Shown here in pieces: positions 1-7,411 of a stretch of DNA of 31,075 nucleotides (position 1 is its first letter; the number at the start of each line of letters is the position of its first letter). The notes beneath the pieces are model-generated. The model searched no databases and was not told where the DNA came from. It worked only from the letters and a program-made list of their open reading frames with translations. Source of the stretch: a virus; the IMG/VR virus record IMGVR_UViG_3300024236_000016, positions 1-31,075 of that record; one strand, written 5' to 3'. A program made the position numbers and the translations under genes.

Positions 1-939
1 ACCACTTTCTGTATAAATAGAAACTCTATTATTACTACTGTTGTCATTAAGTTCTATTAAAGAAGTATCAGAATTTGATAAAAAACTACCCTCAAAATAC
101 AAAACACCCTCACTACTATTAATATAGCTACTTAAACCACTTTTACTTGCAGTTTCAGCTTCTCTTGTTACTTCATTACCATTTGTTGGTATGTAAGATG
201 TAGCGTAAGATTGTTGTTCTGCTTGTGCACCCCAAATGTACAAACCATCTGAACCATTGCCAATATAATTTGAATAAATTGGAGTTTTTGATGTTCGTAA
301 TTCTAAATATGATAACCCATTTGCATTTGATATTGCAGTACCTATAATTCTATACCAACCATTACCAAAGTTTTCTATACTTAAATCTCCATTTTCCTCT
401 TGTGTTACAATACCATCTTGTAAATCAAAAGTTCCTGAAATGTATGTACCACCACTATCATTCACTCTTAAATAAGCATATTTAATTTCATCTTTTTTAA
501 CAAATATAGAGGCAGTATAATTTACTGATGTAGTTGAAAATCCTGTGCCTATAAATCTATGTGCATCATCTACTGTATTATCTACTAATTTATCAGCAGT
601 TAATGTCCCGTTTGGAGCAGTTACACTATTTGAAGTTATTGAACTTCTTGTTTTAATCCAATAAGCATTATCAAACGCTTCCGAATAAGTAATTAAATTC
701 GTACTTTGTGGCTCTAATAATAAACTTGGACATCCACTAACAACTCCATCAATCATTGGATAGTCTATTCTTGGTACATTACTACCAACGGTTTCTATTA
801 AACCATCTTTGTTTACTCTTGTTGCTTCTGATGCTCTTGCAAAGTTTAAATCTCCACTTCCATCTGTTGGTAAAACACTATATACTTTTCCACTTTTAAA
901 AGCAGAAGGTATCATTGCTATACTTGGTATATTTGACAT
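1..939 (-). CDS. Phage structural protein with LamG/carbohydrate-binding-like region, partial (C-terminus beyond left edge)
   Basis: An open frame runs from an ATG at 939 to the window edge (313 codons, no stop). The N-terminus has the pattern DGSGDLNFARASEATRVN followed by LLEPQSTNLITYSEAFDNAYW-like residues and a long beta-rich stretch. From memory, this combination is common in tail-fibre or capsid-decorating proteins of Bacteroidota and other phages that carry concanavalin A/LamG-type folds. It follows the adaptor and two small genes at the end of the visible late region, which fits a virion surface or receptor-contact role. The start is preceded by an A-rich leader without Shine-Dalgarno. 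The exact role (fibre, spike or decoration) is inferred. The frame is clearly coding, but its length and C-terminal domain cannot be seen. Confidence 0.75.
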   Translation of the reverse strand, partial: MSNIPSIAMIPSAFKSGKVYSVLPTDGSGDLNFARASEATRVNKDGLIETVGSNVPRIDYPMIDGVVSGCPSLLLEPQSTNLITYSEAFDNAYWIKTRSSITSNSVTAPNGTLTADKLVDNTVDDAHRFIGTGFSTTSVNYTASIFVKKDEIKYAYLRVNDSGGTYISGTFDLQDGIVTQEENGDLSIENFGNGWYRIIGTAISNANGLSYLELRTSKTPIYSNYIGNGSDGLYIWGAQAEQQSYATSYIPTNGNEVTREAETASKSGLSSYINSSEGVLYFEGSFLSNSDTSLIELNDNSSNNRVSIYTESG

Positions 940-955
940 TTTTTATTTTTTTTAT

Positions 956-1147
956 TTATATGTTTATACATCCTATACTTTCTAAAATTCCACCATCAGA
1001 TTCTACTCTTGATGCGAAACCTTGAATTATTATTGATAACTCACTTTTATCAGAATATGACTTACCCCAAAAAATTGTATTATAAGCCACTCCAATACCC
1101 CACCAAGTGTAGTTATATATTTTACCCCAATTTATTGAATTTGCCAT
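956..1147 (-). CDS. Small hypothetical phage protein (63 aa), Trp-rich
   Basis: The 63-residue product starts MANSINWGKIYNYTWWG and holds four Trp in its first 27 residues. Short proteins with an N-terminal SINWGKIY-like motif recur, from memory, among the structural genes of flavobacterial phages, but I know no function for them. It lies between the adaptor and the LamG-like protein. The start ATG is 3 bases after the stop of the 25-codon ORF upstream, in the same AAATAAGATATGGC context that precedes the adaptor gene, so translation is probably coupled. No signal peptide or membrane segment is seen. Confidence 0.65.
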   Translation of the reverse strand: MANSINWGKIYNYTWWGIGVAYNTIFWGKSYSDKSELSIIIQGFASRVESDGGILESIGCINI

Positions 1148-1150
1148 ATC

Positions 1151-1228
1151 TTATTTCTTTTCTTTTTTAGTTAAATATATTTGTAACTTAACTATGTTTG
1201 CTTGTTTTGGTTTATACATCGCTTTCAT
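1151..1228 (-). CDS. Micro-ORF, 25 aa basic peptide
   Basis: The ATG at 1228 overlaps the TAA of the adaptor gene as TAATG, and the ORF ends 3 bases before the next start, filling the gap exactly. The product starts MKAMYKPKQANIVKLQ and ends in a Lys-rich tail (KKEKK). I recognise no family. The start/stop overlap on one side and tight spacing on the other argue for a real translated ORF or at least a coupling peptide. Its short length leaves chance possible. Confidence 0.45.
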   Translation of the reverse strand: MKAMYKPKQANIVKLQIYLTKKEKK

Positions 1229-1728
1229 TATAAAACCCAATTTGAACCACCTACATTTTTATCGGGATAAACATCGGGTGTTATGTTATCGTTATACTCG
1301 GGAAACTTTGTATTGTTAAAACATATATAATCTACAAATCTTCTTGTGTAATATTCTGCAAAGTCTCTTTCTTTTTGTACTAAAAAATCAACTTCATTTT
1401 TATTAACCGATTCAGCATTTTCTGAATTATGTTTAAATACACCACCATTTTTAACTTGATATGCTGCAAATGGTAAATAATCAACCATAGCATAATGTAT
1501 TAACATAGGCTGAATATAATTCTTAACTAATTCTAAATAATCACCATTTAAAGTATCATTTAAAATATCGCTTTCAATTTTATCATATAATTTACTACCT
1601 AAATAGTTTTGTATATGGATTTCTTGAGCAATTTTAATAAACTGAATAAATTTATCAGTATCAATATTACCGTCTAAAATTGAGTTTTTAACTAAATCTG
1701 TTCTTGATATAAATAACGCTTTTGCCAT
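1228..1728 (-). CDS. Head-tail connector/adaptor protein, DUF6712-like
   Basis: The 166-residue, mostly helical protein follows the portal gene directly (3 bases), where siphophages usually keep the gp6/gp15-type adaptor that docks under the portal ring. The central pattern (NYLGSKLYDKIES, then VKNYIQPMLIHYAMVDYLPF, then a late YYTRRFVDYI) matches my memory of the DUF6712 proteins common in Bacteroidota phages. Family assignment is from recall; the position is seen. Length is normal for an adaptor. Confidence 0.65.
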   Translation of the reverse strand: MAKALFISRTDLVKNSILDGNIDTDKFIQFIKIAQEIHIQNYLGSKLYDKIESDILNDTLNGDYLELVKNYIQPMLIHYAMVDYLPFAAYQVKNGGVFKHNSENAESVNKNEVDFLVQKERDFAEYYTRRFVDYICFNNTKFPEYNDNITPDVYPDKNVGGSNWVL

Positions 1729-1731
1729 ATC

Positions 1732-3531
1732 TTATCTTTTCTTATTTACAAATCCATTATTAGGCATATCCGTTGGTCTCATAGCTACTTCTTTTTCGTT
1801 TACTTGTGGTTTAAAACCTTTTTTCTTTGCCTCGTTTACACTAATTGTAGGTGCATTTGGACTATTCACATCAACACCACTTCCTTTTTGCATATATGTT
1901 TTACGCATCCAATAATGATGACAATCTCCACCTCCTTTATATAACCATATATCATAAGTGTCTGCTCCGTTCAATCCCCAACCTGCATTAACTGCTCTTT
2001 GGCTCATTTGCTGAATATCCTCTTTTCTATATATCTTTTTAGCTGCTACCATTTTTCTACAAAATTCTCTACTATTAGAACTTGCTCTTAATGGTGCATA
2101 TTGATAACGTACTTTAAATTTAGCACCTTCTTCATTTTCTCCATCTTGCTCACTCTTTGCGTTTGGTCTTGCAGTACCCGTTGTTGCGAAATTCCAAATT
2201 TTAGATAATAAACTTGGCTCTTTTGTGTTTAATTGTTTTATCTGCTCATCCAATGCATCTTCATCATCGTAATCTACTTTACGTTCGTCAATTAATACCC
2301 AATTTTCTAAATCTTCATCTTCTCCAAACTCTTCTAATTCAGAAAACATTTTAGACATTTTAACACCTGTTTCTTCTTCTCTTGTTTCTTGGTCTTTTAC
2401 ATTCTCTAAATCTGTAAACTCTAAAGGTTGTAACGTCTTAAAATAAAGATGTAAGCTAATATTATTAAAAGCTAATACTTTATCAAAAGCATCTATTAAA
2501 AGTTCTTGAAATGGTCTAATAACGGTGTTATCCATTAAAGTAGATGCGGTTTTTAATTCATCTGCATTATTACCTAAACCCGTTGAGTCTTTAACACCTA
2601 ATAACATAGGAGAAACAACTCTATGCGATATCATTATCTTCTTTTGTGCTTCTTCCGATAAGAATTGGTATTGGTTATGTGCATCACTTAATTGTACAGG
2701 AGTTATATCTGCTTGACTTTCTTTATTGTCATTAAAAGCAAGTATAAATTTACCCGCATTTGAACTTCCTTGAAATTTAGCCTTTATTTTGTTTTCTATT
2801 AACGTTTGCTTTTCTTCATCAGGAGTACCATTGTTAAAGTTGATTAGCATACTTGGTGCTAAACCATTTAAGATATTGTTTAAATGATAGTTTGATACCT
2901 CTTCTTCTAATTCTGCATATTGTAAACCTCCTTGATAATCAGGTGTGCTATAATAGTACATACCACTTTTATAAGGCTTAATGTATAATATCTCAATTGG
3001 TTTTGGTGTTTCAGATAGTCCAAAAGAAGGTATTCTTTGAGGTTTATCACTTGGTTTTATATTTATCCAATCGGGATGGTAATAATACGCTTGTACTTCT
3101 TTATCGTTTTTACTTAACTTCTCTGCTCTTAATGTTTCAATTGGTAAATGTTCTACTTTAGCAATCTTCTTTTTATCCTTTGAATAAATAACTTGCATTG
3201 CACATTGCCCCGTTAATTTTAAATCATAAGCCAAACGTCTAACAACTTCTTTTTTGAATAAAGATATCATTGATGCATATTCTTGAGGCTTTTTAGCACT
3301 ATTTGTAGCATCTAAACCTCTTCCAAATATCATTTGACTAATGCCATTAATAACTGCTCCATTTGTTGCAGAGCCATTATATCTGTCTATTAAATATTGG
3401 AAATAATTGTTATCTTCTCCAAACTCTACCCAATCATTGTGTTTTGATTCCACAATTTCAGGTGAAGTGTATGTAGATAAATTAACGAAACTTATTTTAG
3501 AATCGTTTGTATTTTTTTTACGTTTACTCAT
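1732..3531 (-). CDS. Portal protein with an extra C-terminal Cys/His-containing domain
   Basis: The 599-residue protein has the layout of a siphovirus portal: an N-terminal region with NNYFQYLIDRYNGSATNGAVI, a central helical/wing region, and SHRVVSPMLLGVKDSTGLGNN, a recurring portal signature in Bacteroidota phages. The last ~120 residues (about 475-565) form a separate domain with REFCRKMVAAKKIYRKEDI, GWGLNGADTYDIWLYKGGG and CHHYWMRKTYM. This resembles the small domain of gp7/MuF-type head morphogenesis proteins and is absent from ordinary 400-500 residue portals. The portal forms the 12-fold DNA gate to which the terminase docks. Its start overlaps the end of the upstream gene (ATGA). Oddly, it lies far from the terminase, after the capsid and tail tube genes. 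Confidence 0.85.
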   Translation of the reverse strand: MSKRKKNTNDSKISFVNLSTYTSPEIVESKHNDWVEFGEDNNYFQYLIDRYNGSATNGAVINGISQMIFGRGLDATNSAKKPQEYASMISLFKKEVVRRLAYDLKLTGQCAMQVIYSKDKKKIAKVEHLPIETLRAEKLSKNDKEVQAYYYHPDWINIKPSDKPQRIPSFGLSETPKPIEILYIKPYKSGMYYYSTPDYQGGLQYAELEEEVSNYHLNNILNGLAPSMLINFNNGTPDEEKQTLIENKIKAKFQGSSNAGKFILAFNDNKESQADITPVQLSDAHNQYQFLSEEAQKKIMISHRVVSPMLLGVKDSTGLGNNADELKTASTLMDNTVIRPFQELLIDAFDKVLAFNNISLHLYFKTLQPLEFTDLENVKDQETREEETGVKMSKMFSELEEFGEDEDLENWVLIDERKVDYDDEDALDEQIKQLNTKEPSLLSKIWNFATTGTARPNAKSEQDGENEEGAKFKVRYQYAPLRASSNSREFCRKMVAAKKIYRKEDIQQMSQRAVNAGWGLNGADTYDIWLYKGGGDCHHYWMRKTYMQKGSGVDVNSPNAPTISVNEAKKKGFKPQVNEKEVAMRPTDMPNNGFVNKKR

Positions 3532-3989
3532 AATATTATAAAGTCATTATTGCCACTCTTCTGAATATACTCATCTTTGTTTACTGAATAGTATTCGTTT
3601 TTCATTTGATTAGTTGATTGGCTTGTACAAAATATCTTATCTCTATAAATAATATCTAAATCAGATGTATTTATTAATTCTTCTGCATCTAAAAAGTTAA
3701 ATAAACAAGTGTTGTTTTCAAATGTTCCGCTACTTGCAATAACTCTATCTTTAAAAGCACCATAGTCTCCTTTTATTTCATATATCTTTAAATCGTAAAA
3801 ATGACCTTCTTTTAAAGTGAAAATGTTTGTTATTTCTAAATAACCTTTATGTATAACAGAACTTGGTAATATTAAATACACCTCATCATTTGTACTATCA
3901 TCTCTTAAACGCATTGTTATAGATGTAGTATAAACACGTGGTATAATCTTTATTGTTTGTTCGTCTGTTGTAGGATAAAGATGTTTCAT
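3528..3989 (-). CDS. Hypothetical virion-associated protein (153 aa)
   Basis: The function is not recognised. The protein looks beta-rich, with the central motif FYDLKIYE and the C-terminal pattern DIIYRDKIFCTSQ then YSVNKDEY, which I recall from other flavobacterial phage genomes without a role. It sits between the tail tube terminator and the portal and overlaps the portal start by 4 bases, so it is probably expressed with the portal and adaptor. A late promoter-like element ends just before its start codon, suggesting that it heads a transcription unit. Confidence 0.6.
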   Translation of the reverse strand: MKHLYPTTDEQTIKIIPRVYTTSITMRLRDDSTNDEVYLILPSSVIHKGYLEITNIFTLKEGHFYDLKIYEIKGDYGAFKDRVIASSGTFENNTCLFNFLDAEELINTSDLDIIYRDKIFCTSQSTNQMKNEYYSVNKDEYIQKSGNNDFIIL

Positions 3990-4006
3990 AAATATATTAC
4001 AAAATA
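3990..4006 (-). promoter_or_regulatory. Late promoter-like element A
   Basis: On the minus strand TATTTTGTAATATATTT is followed directly by the ATG at 3989. It matches the TAWWTTGTAATATAWWT element found before three other late genes. It could be a -7 box giving a transcript with almost no leader, since a flavobacterial -7 box normally lies only a few bases before the transcription start. No clear -33 TTG is seen. Confidence 0.45.
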
Positions 4007-4031
4007 AAAGCTAATATTTAATTTAGAATAT

Positions 4032-4063
4032 AAAAAAAAGGGACAACTAATTAAAGCCATCCC
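4032..4063 (-). terminator. Rho-independent terminator after tail tube gene
   Basis: On the minus strand an 8-bp stem (GGGATGGC with GTTGTCCC, including G-T pairs) with an 8-base loop is followed by eight T. It lies between the tail tube gene and the next unit. Confidence 0.7.
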
Positions 4064-4096
4064 CTCTTTTATTAACGAATTAAATTAAAAATAGAA

Positions 4097-4627
4097 CTAT
4101 GCGTTAGGGTCTATTTGTGTTGGGTCTTCGTTAGAAGTTATAATTGTATCTACTACAAATGGTGCAGGTGCTTTTTCTTGCCCTTCCATTGTTAAAGTAA
4201 ATCCACTTAAATCTCCCATTGCTGCTCCCGTTACAATAGTGCCTCCCGTTACTTCTGCTCCGTTTTCTAAACCGATTAATAAGAAATTTCCATTGTAATC
4301 TTCTACAATTACGTGTGGATTTTGAGCAGCTAATAATTTTATTTGCTCTTGAGTTTCCTTATCTAAAACAGGTAACGTTAAGTTTAAAGTTTGTGAATAA
4401 AAAGTAGTCCCGTTTTCTCTTGAACTATTTATCGTTGTTTCAAAAGAAGAGTTACCTTTAATATCATATTTATATAATGTAGGTGTGCCCGATATTGCAG
4501 TTACTTCTCCCGCCGTTAATGTTACGTCTCCTAACGTGCCATAAGATGCGAAATAAACTGCTTTTAAGCCACCAACAGAAGATTTACAAGGTAATGCTCT
4601 TCCTGTGCTAATTAGTGTACAAGCCAT
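4097..4627 (-). CDS. Major tail tube protein
   Basis: The 176-residue protein begins MACTLISTGRALPCKSSVGG and carries VYFASYG, NGTTFYSQTLNLTLP, VVEDYNGNFLLIG and GDLSGFTLTMEGQEKAPAPF. This set is characteristic of the Bacteroidota siphophage tail tube (major tail protein), which polymerises around the tape measure. It stands alone between two strong terminators, one after the capsid gene and one after itself, with no obvious promoter of its own. It is therefore probably transcribed by read-through from the capsid unit, a simple way to set its level. Confidence 0.8.
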   Translation of the reverse strand: MACTLISTGRALPCKSSVGGLKAVYFASYGTLGDVTLTAGEVTAISGTPTLYKYDIKGNSSFETTINSSRENGTTFYSQTLNLTLPVLDKETQEQIKLLAAQNPHVIVEDYNGNFLLIGLENGAEVTGGTIVTGAAMGDLSGFTLTMEGQEKAPAPFVVDTIITSNEDPTQIDPNA

Positions 4628-4648
4628 TTTATTTATTTTTTAGTTATT

Positions 4649-4683
4649 AAAAAAGGGTAAGTAGATAATAAACCTACCTACCC
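4649..4683 (-). terminator. Strong terminator after major capsid gene
   Basis: On the minus strand a 10-bp stem (GGGTAGGTAG with CTACTTACCC, one G-T pair) with a 9-base loop is followed by six T. It is the strongest hairpin in the late region and lies right after the capsid stop codon. Confidence 0.8.
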
Positions 4684-4708
4684 TTATTATGATTATTATT
4701 AATTATTA

Positions 4709-5656
4709 TTAGTTAGATGCGTTAACGATTCCGTATGTCACGATATCTTCTACTACCGCGTACATAACCGATGCTGTATATCTCATAACGAAACGTACAT
4801 TTTTAGAACCATCAATATCAGCCATATCTAAAACTTTCACTTCATTATGGTCTGCTAATAAACCTGTACCAAAGAATAAGTTAGATTTTAAAGTAGCAAT
4901 CATTGTGTTATCAGCTAAACCGTTAGCACATACTACTTTTACTCCGTCAAACCATTGGATATCGATATCTTGGTTATTACCTTGAGCCATATATCCGTTA
5001 GCACCTTCTCCGTTTGCTTGGAAACCACCTAAAGAACGCTTATATGCCCTCCATACATTTTGAGATACATAGATGTATAAATCTTCGTTACCATATAATG
5101 CACTTGGAATAGCATCTACAACTTTTCCTAACTCATCAATTACGTTAGCAGCAGTTACACTTGCTCCTGCAACTTCTTGCGCAGCAGGTAAATCAGCATC
5201 AGTAGCTAATAATGTAGCGAAACCATCAAAAGAACCTGCACCCGCAGAACCACTCCAAATATCTTGTTCAGTCTTTTCTGCTACTTTAGCAGCGATATGA
5301 CCTATAAAATAATCAGAAAAGTTTTTTGGTAAGTTATCGTGAGCAGAATATCCCATAGAAATAGCCTCCCAATCTGATTGGAATGGAGTTTTACATAACT
5401 CTAAATTTACTTGTAATTCTTTAGGCTCTAAAATTTTCTCTGTTAAGTCTAAAGTTGAAGTATCTGCGAAATCACAAGATGCGTTTGCTACGATACCATC
5501 TAATGAAACTCTTTTTAATACCTCTTTGTACTTTACATTTGGTTTTACTTCAATTAAACCATTTGCAATAGTGTTTCCACTTAATAAAGCTGCTGATACA
5601 TATTTACCCGCAAATTCACCTGCATAAGTAGAAGTGATGTTTGTTGTTGTTGCCAT
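4709..5656 (-). CDS. Major capsid protein, HK97 fold
   Basis: The 315-residue protein lies right after the scaffold gene (2-base gap). It has the expected HK97-fold features: an N-terminal extended arm, a P-domain helix with EKTEQDIWSG, the A-domain stretch ALYGNEDLYIYVSQNVWRAY, and a C-terminal VRFVMRYTASVMYAVVEDIVTYGI. This matches the capsid proteins of Bacteroidota siphophages from memory. Base composition is slightly richer in G and C than in the neighbours, as is usual for a highly expressed gene. A strong terminator follows. No separate delta domain is visible, and the scaffold is a separate protein. Confidence 0.85.
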   Translation of the reverse strand: MATTTNITSTYAGEFAGKYVSAALLSGNTIANGLIEVKPNVKYKEVLKRVSLDGIVANASCDFADTSTLDLTEKILEPKELQVNLELCKTPFQSDWEAISMGYSAHDNLPKNFSDYFIGHIAAKVAEKTEQDIWSGSAGAGSFDGFATLLATDADLPAAQEVAGASVTAANVIDELGKVVDAIPSALYGNEDLYIYVSQNVWRAYKRSLGGFQANGEGANGYMAQGNNQDIDIQWFDGVKVVCANGLADNTMIATLKSNLFFGTGLLADHNEVKVLDMADIDGSKNVRFVMRYTASVMYAVVEDIVTYGIVNASN

Positions 5657-5658
5657 AA

Positions 5659-6234
5659 TTATTTATTTAATGTTTTAAAAATATTATTTAATGTATTATT
5701 TTTTCTTTTTTGTGAGTAAAGAAATAACTCTTTCTTTTCTACTGATGCTTCGGGTGTATGTGTAATACCTTCAACCTCATCAGATGCTAATTCTACAGAA
5801 ACTTCCTCAACTTCTTTAACCTCTACTTTAGCAAGTTTTAATTCGTTGATTTCTTTTCTTAATTCTTCAATTGCTGAAAAGAATTGCTCTTCTGTAATAG
5901 ACTTAACTACTTTTTTAGGAGAAGCAACTTCTTCTGACATTTCTTCTTCAACAACCTCTTCAGATACCTCTTCTTCTTTTGGCTCTTCTTCTGTTGATGC
6001 TTCTTTAATGTCTGCAATAACACCTTCTTCTTCGATAACGATTACTTTTCCTTCTGCTTCATATTCTCCAATAGGAACTGCAATTCTTTCTTCGTCTGCA
6101 ATAACAAAGATTTCTGCACCTACCTCAAATGATTCAGCTTCAAAAATAGCACCATTATCCAATTTCATTTGTTCTAACTTTACCTCTATTCCAAGTAAAG
6201 TGCGAACTTTGTTTAATGTTTCTTTTGTGTTCAT
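5659..6234 (-). CDS. Probable capsid scaffold protein
   Basis: The 191-residue protein is very acidic. A small N-terminal beta domain (about 1-80: LGIEVKLEQMKLDNGAIFEAE, GAEIFVIADEERIAVPIGEYE) is followed by a Glu-rich linker (about 80-110) and a predicted coiled coil (about 117-140, EEQFFSAIEELRKEINELK), ending in a basic tail (YSQKRKNNTLNNIFKTLNK). An acidic coiled-coil protein with a basic end directly upstream of the capsid gene is typical of a scaffold, and similar proteins occupy this position in Bacteroidota phages. A late promoter-like element ends at its start codon. The role is inferred from position and composition. Confidence 0.65.
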   Translation of the reverse strand: MNTKETLNKVRTLLGIEVKLEQMKLDNGAIFEAESFEVGAEIFVIADEERIAVPIGEYEAEGKVIVIEEEGVIADIKEASTEEEPKEEEVSEEVVEEEMSEEVASPKKVVKSITEEQFFSAIEELRKEINELKLAKVEVKEVEEVSVELASDEVEGITHTPEASVEKKELFLYSQKRKNNTLNNIFKTLNK

Positions 6235-6251
6235 AATTATATTACAATTTA
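6235..6251 (-). promoter_or_regulatory. Late promoter-like element B
   Basis: On the minus strand TAAATTGTAATATAATT is followed directly by the scaffold ATG. It is identical to element C before the protease gene. It probably drives the scaffold-capsid unit that ends at the terminator at 4649-4683. Confidence 0.5.
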
Positions 6252-6280
6252 GATTAATTATTTTGTATTTTCATAACAAA

Positions 6281-6649
6281 TTAGTCTTTAGGAGGTAAAA
6301 TAAACTCAATTAACTTATCTGTTTGAAATTGTCTTTTAAAATCATCATAGTTTTCATCTTGTATAAAAATTAAAGAATCGTCTATAACTCCACCAACAGG
6401 TACATTCATTGTTGGTACATCTAAAATATATTCTCCAAACATATTTATATCTCCTTTGTTTGTTTGAAAATCAACTGCTAAATCTTGTGCTAAAAAAGTG
6501 ATTGTAACATCAACTATATTTGCACCCTCATCTCTGAATTGTAAAGCAGTGATACCCGTTCTTAATGTTAGTTGTTCGGGAATTGTTATATTAAACGTTC
6601 CCGTTGGAGACTCATTAAATGCTCCGTTTTGTAATGTTATTCTTGCCAT
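6281..6649 (-). CDS. Hypothetical protein between protease and scaffold (122 aa)
   Basis: The function is not recognised. The protein is short and looks beta-rich: an N-terminal ITLQNGAFNESPTG, a middle LTLRTGITALQFRDEGANIVDVTI and a final IEFILPPKD. It sits inside the head module, after the protease and a 43-codon ORF whose stop overlaps its start (TAATG). A capsid-decoration or head-stabilising role is possible from position only. Confidence 0.55.
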   Translation of the reverse strand: MARITLQNGAFNESPTGTFNITIPEQLTLRTGITALQFRDEGANIVDVTITFLAQDLAVDFQTNKGDINMFGEYILDVPTMNVPVGGVIDDSLIFIQDENYDDFKRQFQTDKLIEFILPPKD

Positions 6650-6780
6650 TATTGATTATTATTAGTTTTATTTATATTACCTATTCCTTGTTTCCAATAT
6701 TCGGGTGCTTTACATTTCTTTTTATCACACCCACTTATTGTATATGTATTTTTACATTTGCAATACTTTGCTCTACTCAT
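6649..6780 (-). CDS. Small Cys-rich protein, possible zinc knuckle (43 aa)
   Basis: The ORF starts inside the last codons of the protease gene and its TAA overlaps the next ATG (TAATG), so it fills the gap with coupling on both sides. The product has four Cys as C7-x-C9-x8-C18-x4-C23 within a Lys-rich sequence (CKCKNTYTISGCDKKKCK) and then EYW. This spacing could bind one zinc. I recall short Cys/Lys-rich proteins of this type near head genes in flavobacterial phages, but no function. Confidence 0.6.
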   Translation of the reverse strand: MSRAKYCKCKNTYTISGCDKKKCKAPEYWKQGIGNINKTNNNQ

Positions 6781-7375
6781 TATCTACGCTATTTAAAAAA
6801 TCTATTAATTCTTTTAATATTCTTTCATCATCTGATAACTCTTCTTCTATTTCTTCTTTTGGTCTTTCTAATTTATCCGCAAAGTAACCCTCAATACTAA
6901 ACCCTTTTACTTTACCCGTTTTTACATAGTCATTCCAAATTTCATCGTTATTCACTTTTACACTACCCATCCAAGTTCCAATAGGCACATCTAAACCATA
7001 TAATGCAGTCTTATCTTTATTCTTATCTTCTACTATCCAAGACTCAACTAAAGTTAAACCCTCTAATTGTTTATCGTGTTCTAAAGTAGATTGCGATTGA
7101 TTACCATTCTGTAAATACATTTGAGAGGCTTTTAAGACCGTTTCTTCTGAAAAGAATATATAATATTCATCTTCTCCATTACGTCTGTATATAGGCTTCT
7201 TTGGTATTAATAAAGCACCCATTAACAATCTCTTTTCTTTGTTGATTTCAGCAAGTTTTATTTCTTGGTTATTTAACGCTATAAAGTCAGATTCAATTGC
7301 GGGGTTTTCCACAACAGAAATAGCCTCAACACCTATCGCTTCATCGTCATCTAATATAAGTTCGATTATCTTCAT
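6773..7375 (-). CDS. Prohead serine protease, XkdF-like (Peptidase_S78_2)
   Basis: The 200-residue protein carries the signatures of the XkdF-type prohead protease: LIPKKPIYRRNGEDEYYIFF (about 56-75), STLEHD with His100, GTWMGSVKVNNDEIW and GKVKGFSIEGYF with Ser160. His and Ser are the expected catalytic pair of this herpesvirus-assemblin-like clan. The family cleaves scaffold and capsid N-termini during head maturation. The neighbours agree: scaffold and capsid follow within 1.2 kb. A late promoter-like element identical to the one before the scaffold ends at its start codon. The C-terminus is acidic (EEIEEELSDDE). Confidence 0.88.
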   Translation of the reverse strand: MKIIELILDDDEAIGVEAISVVENPAIESDFIALNNQEIKLAEINKEKRLLMGALLIPKKPIYRRNGEDEYYIFFSEETVLKASQMYLQNGNQSQSTLEHDKQLEGLTLVESWIVEDKNKDKTALYGLDVPIGTWMGSVKVNNDEIWNDYVKTGKVKGFSIEGYFADKLERPKEEIEEELSDDERILKELIDFLNSVDNE

Positions 7376-7392
7376 AATTATATTACAATTTA
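7376..7392 (-). promoter_or_regulatory. Late promoter-like element C
   Basis: On the minus strand TAAATTGTAATATAATT directly precedes the protease ATG. It is identical to element B and is the likely start of the head transcription unit downstream of the tape measure gene. Confidence 0.5.
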
Positions 7393-7411
7393 TTAGTTTT
7401 ATTTTACATTT

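Noticed and set aside
5846-6298. Plus-strand ORF of 150 codons, Ser/Thr-rich
   Set aside because: It is the mirror of the Glu/Lys-rich scaffold gene; its low-complexity Ser content comes from reading Glu codons backwards.
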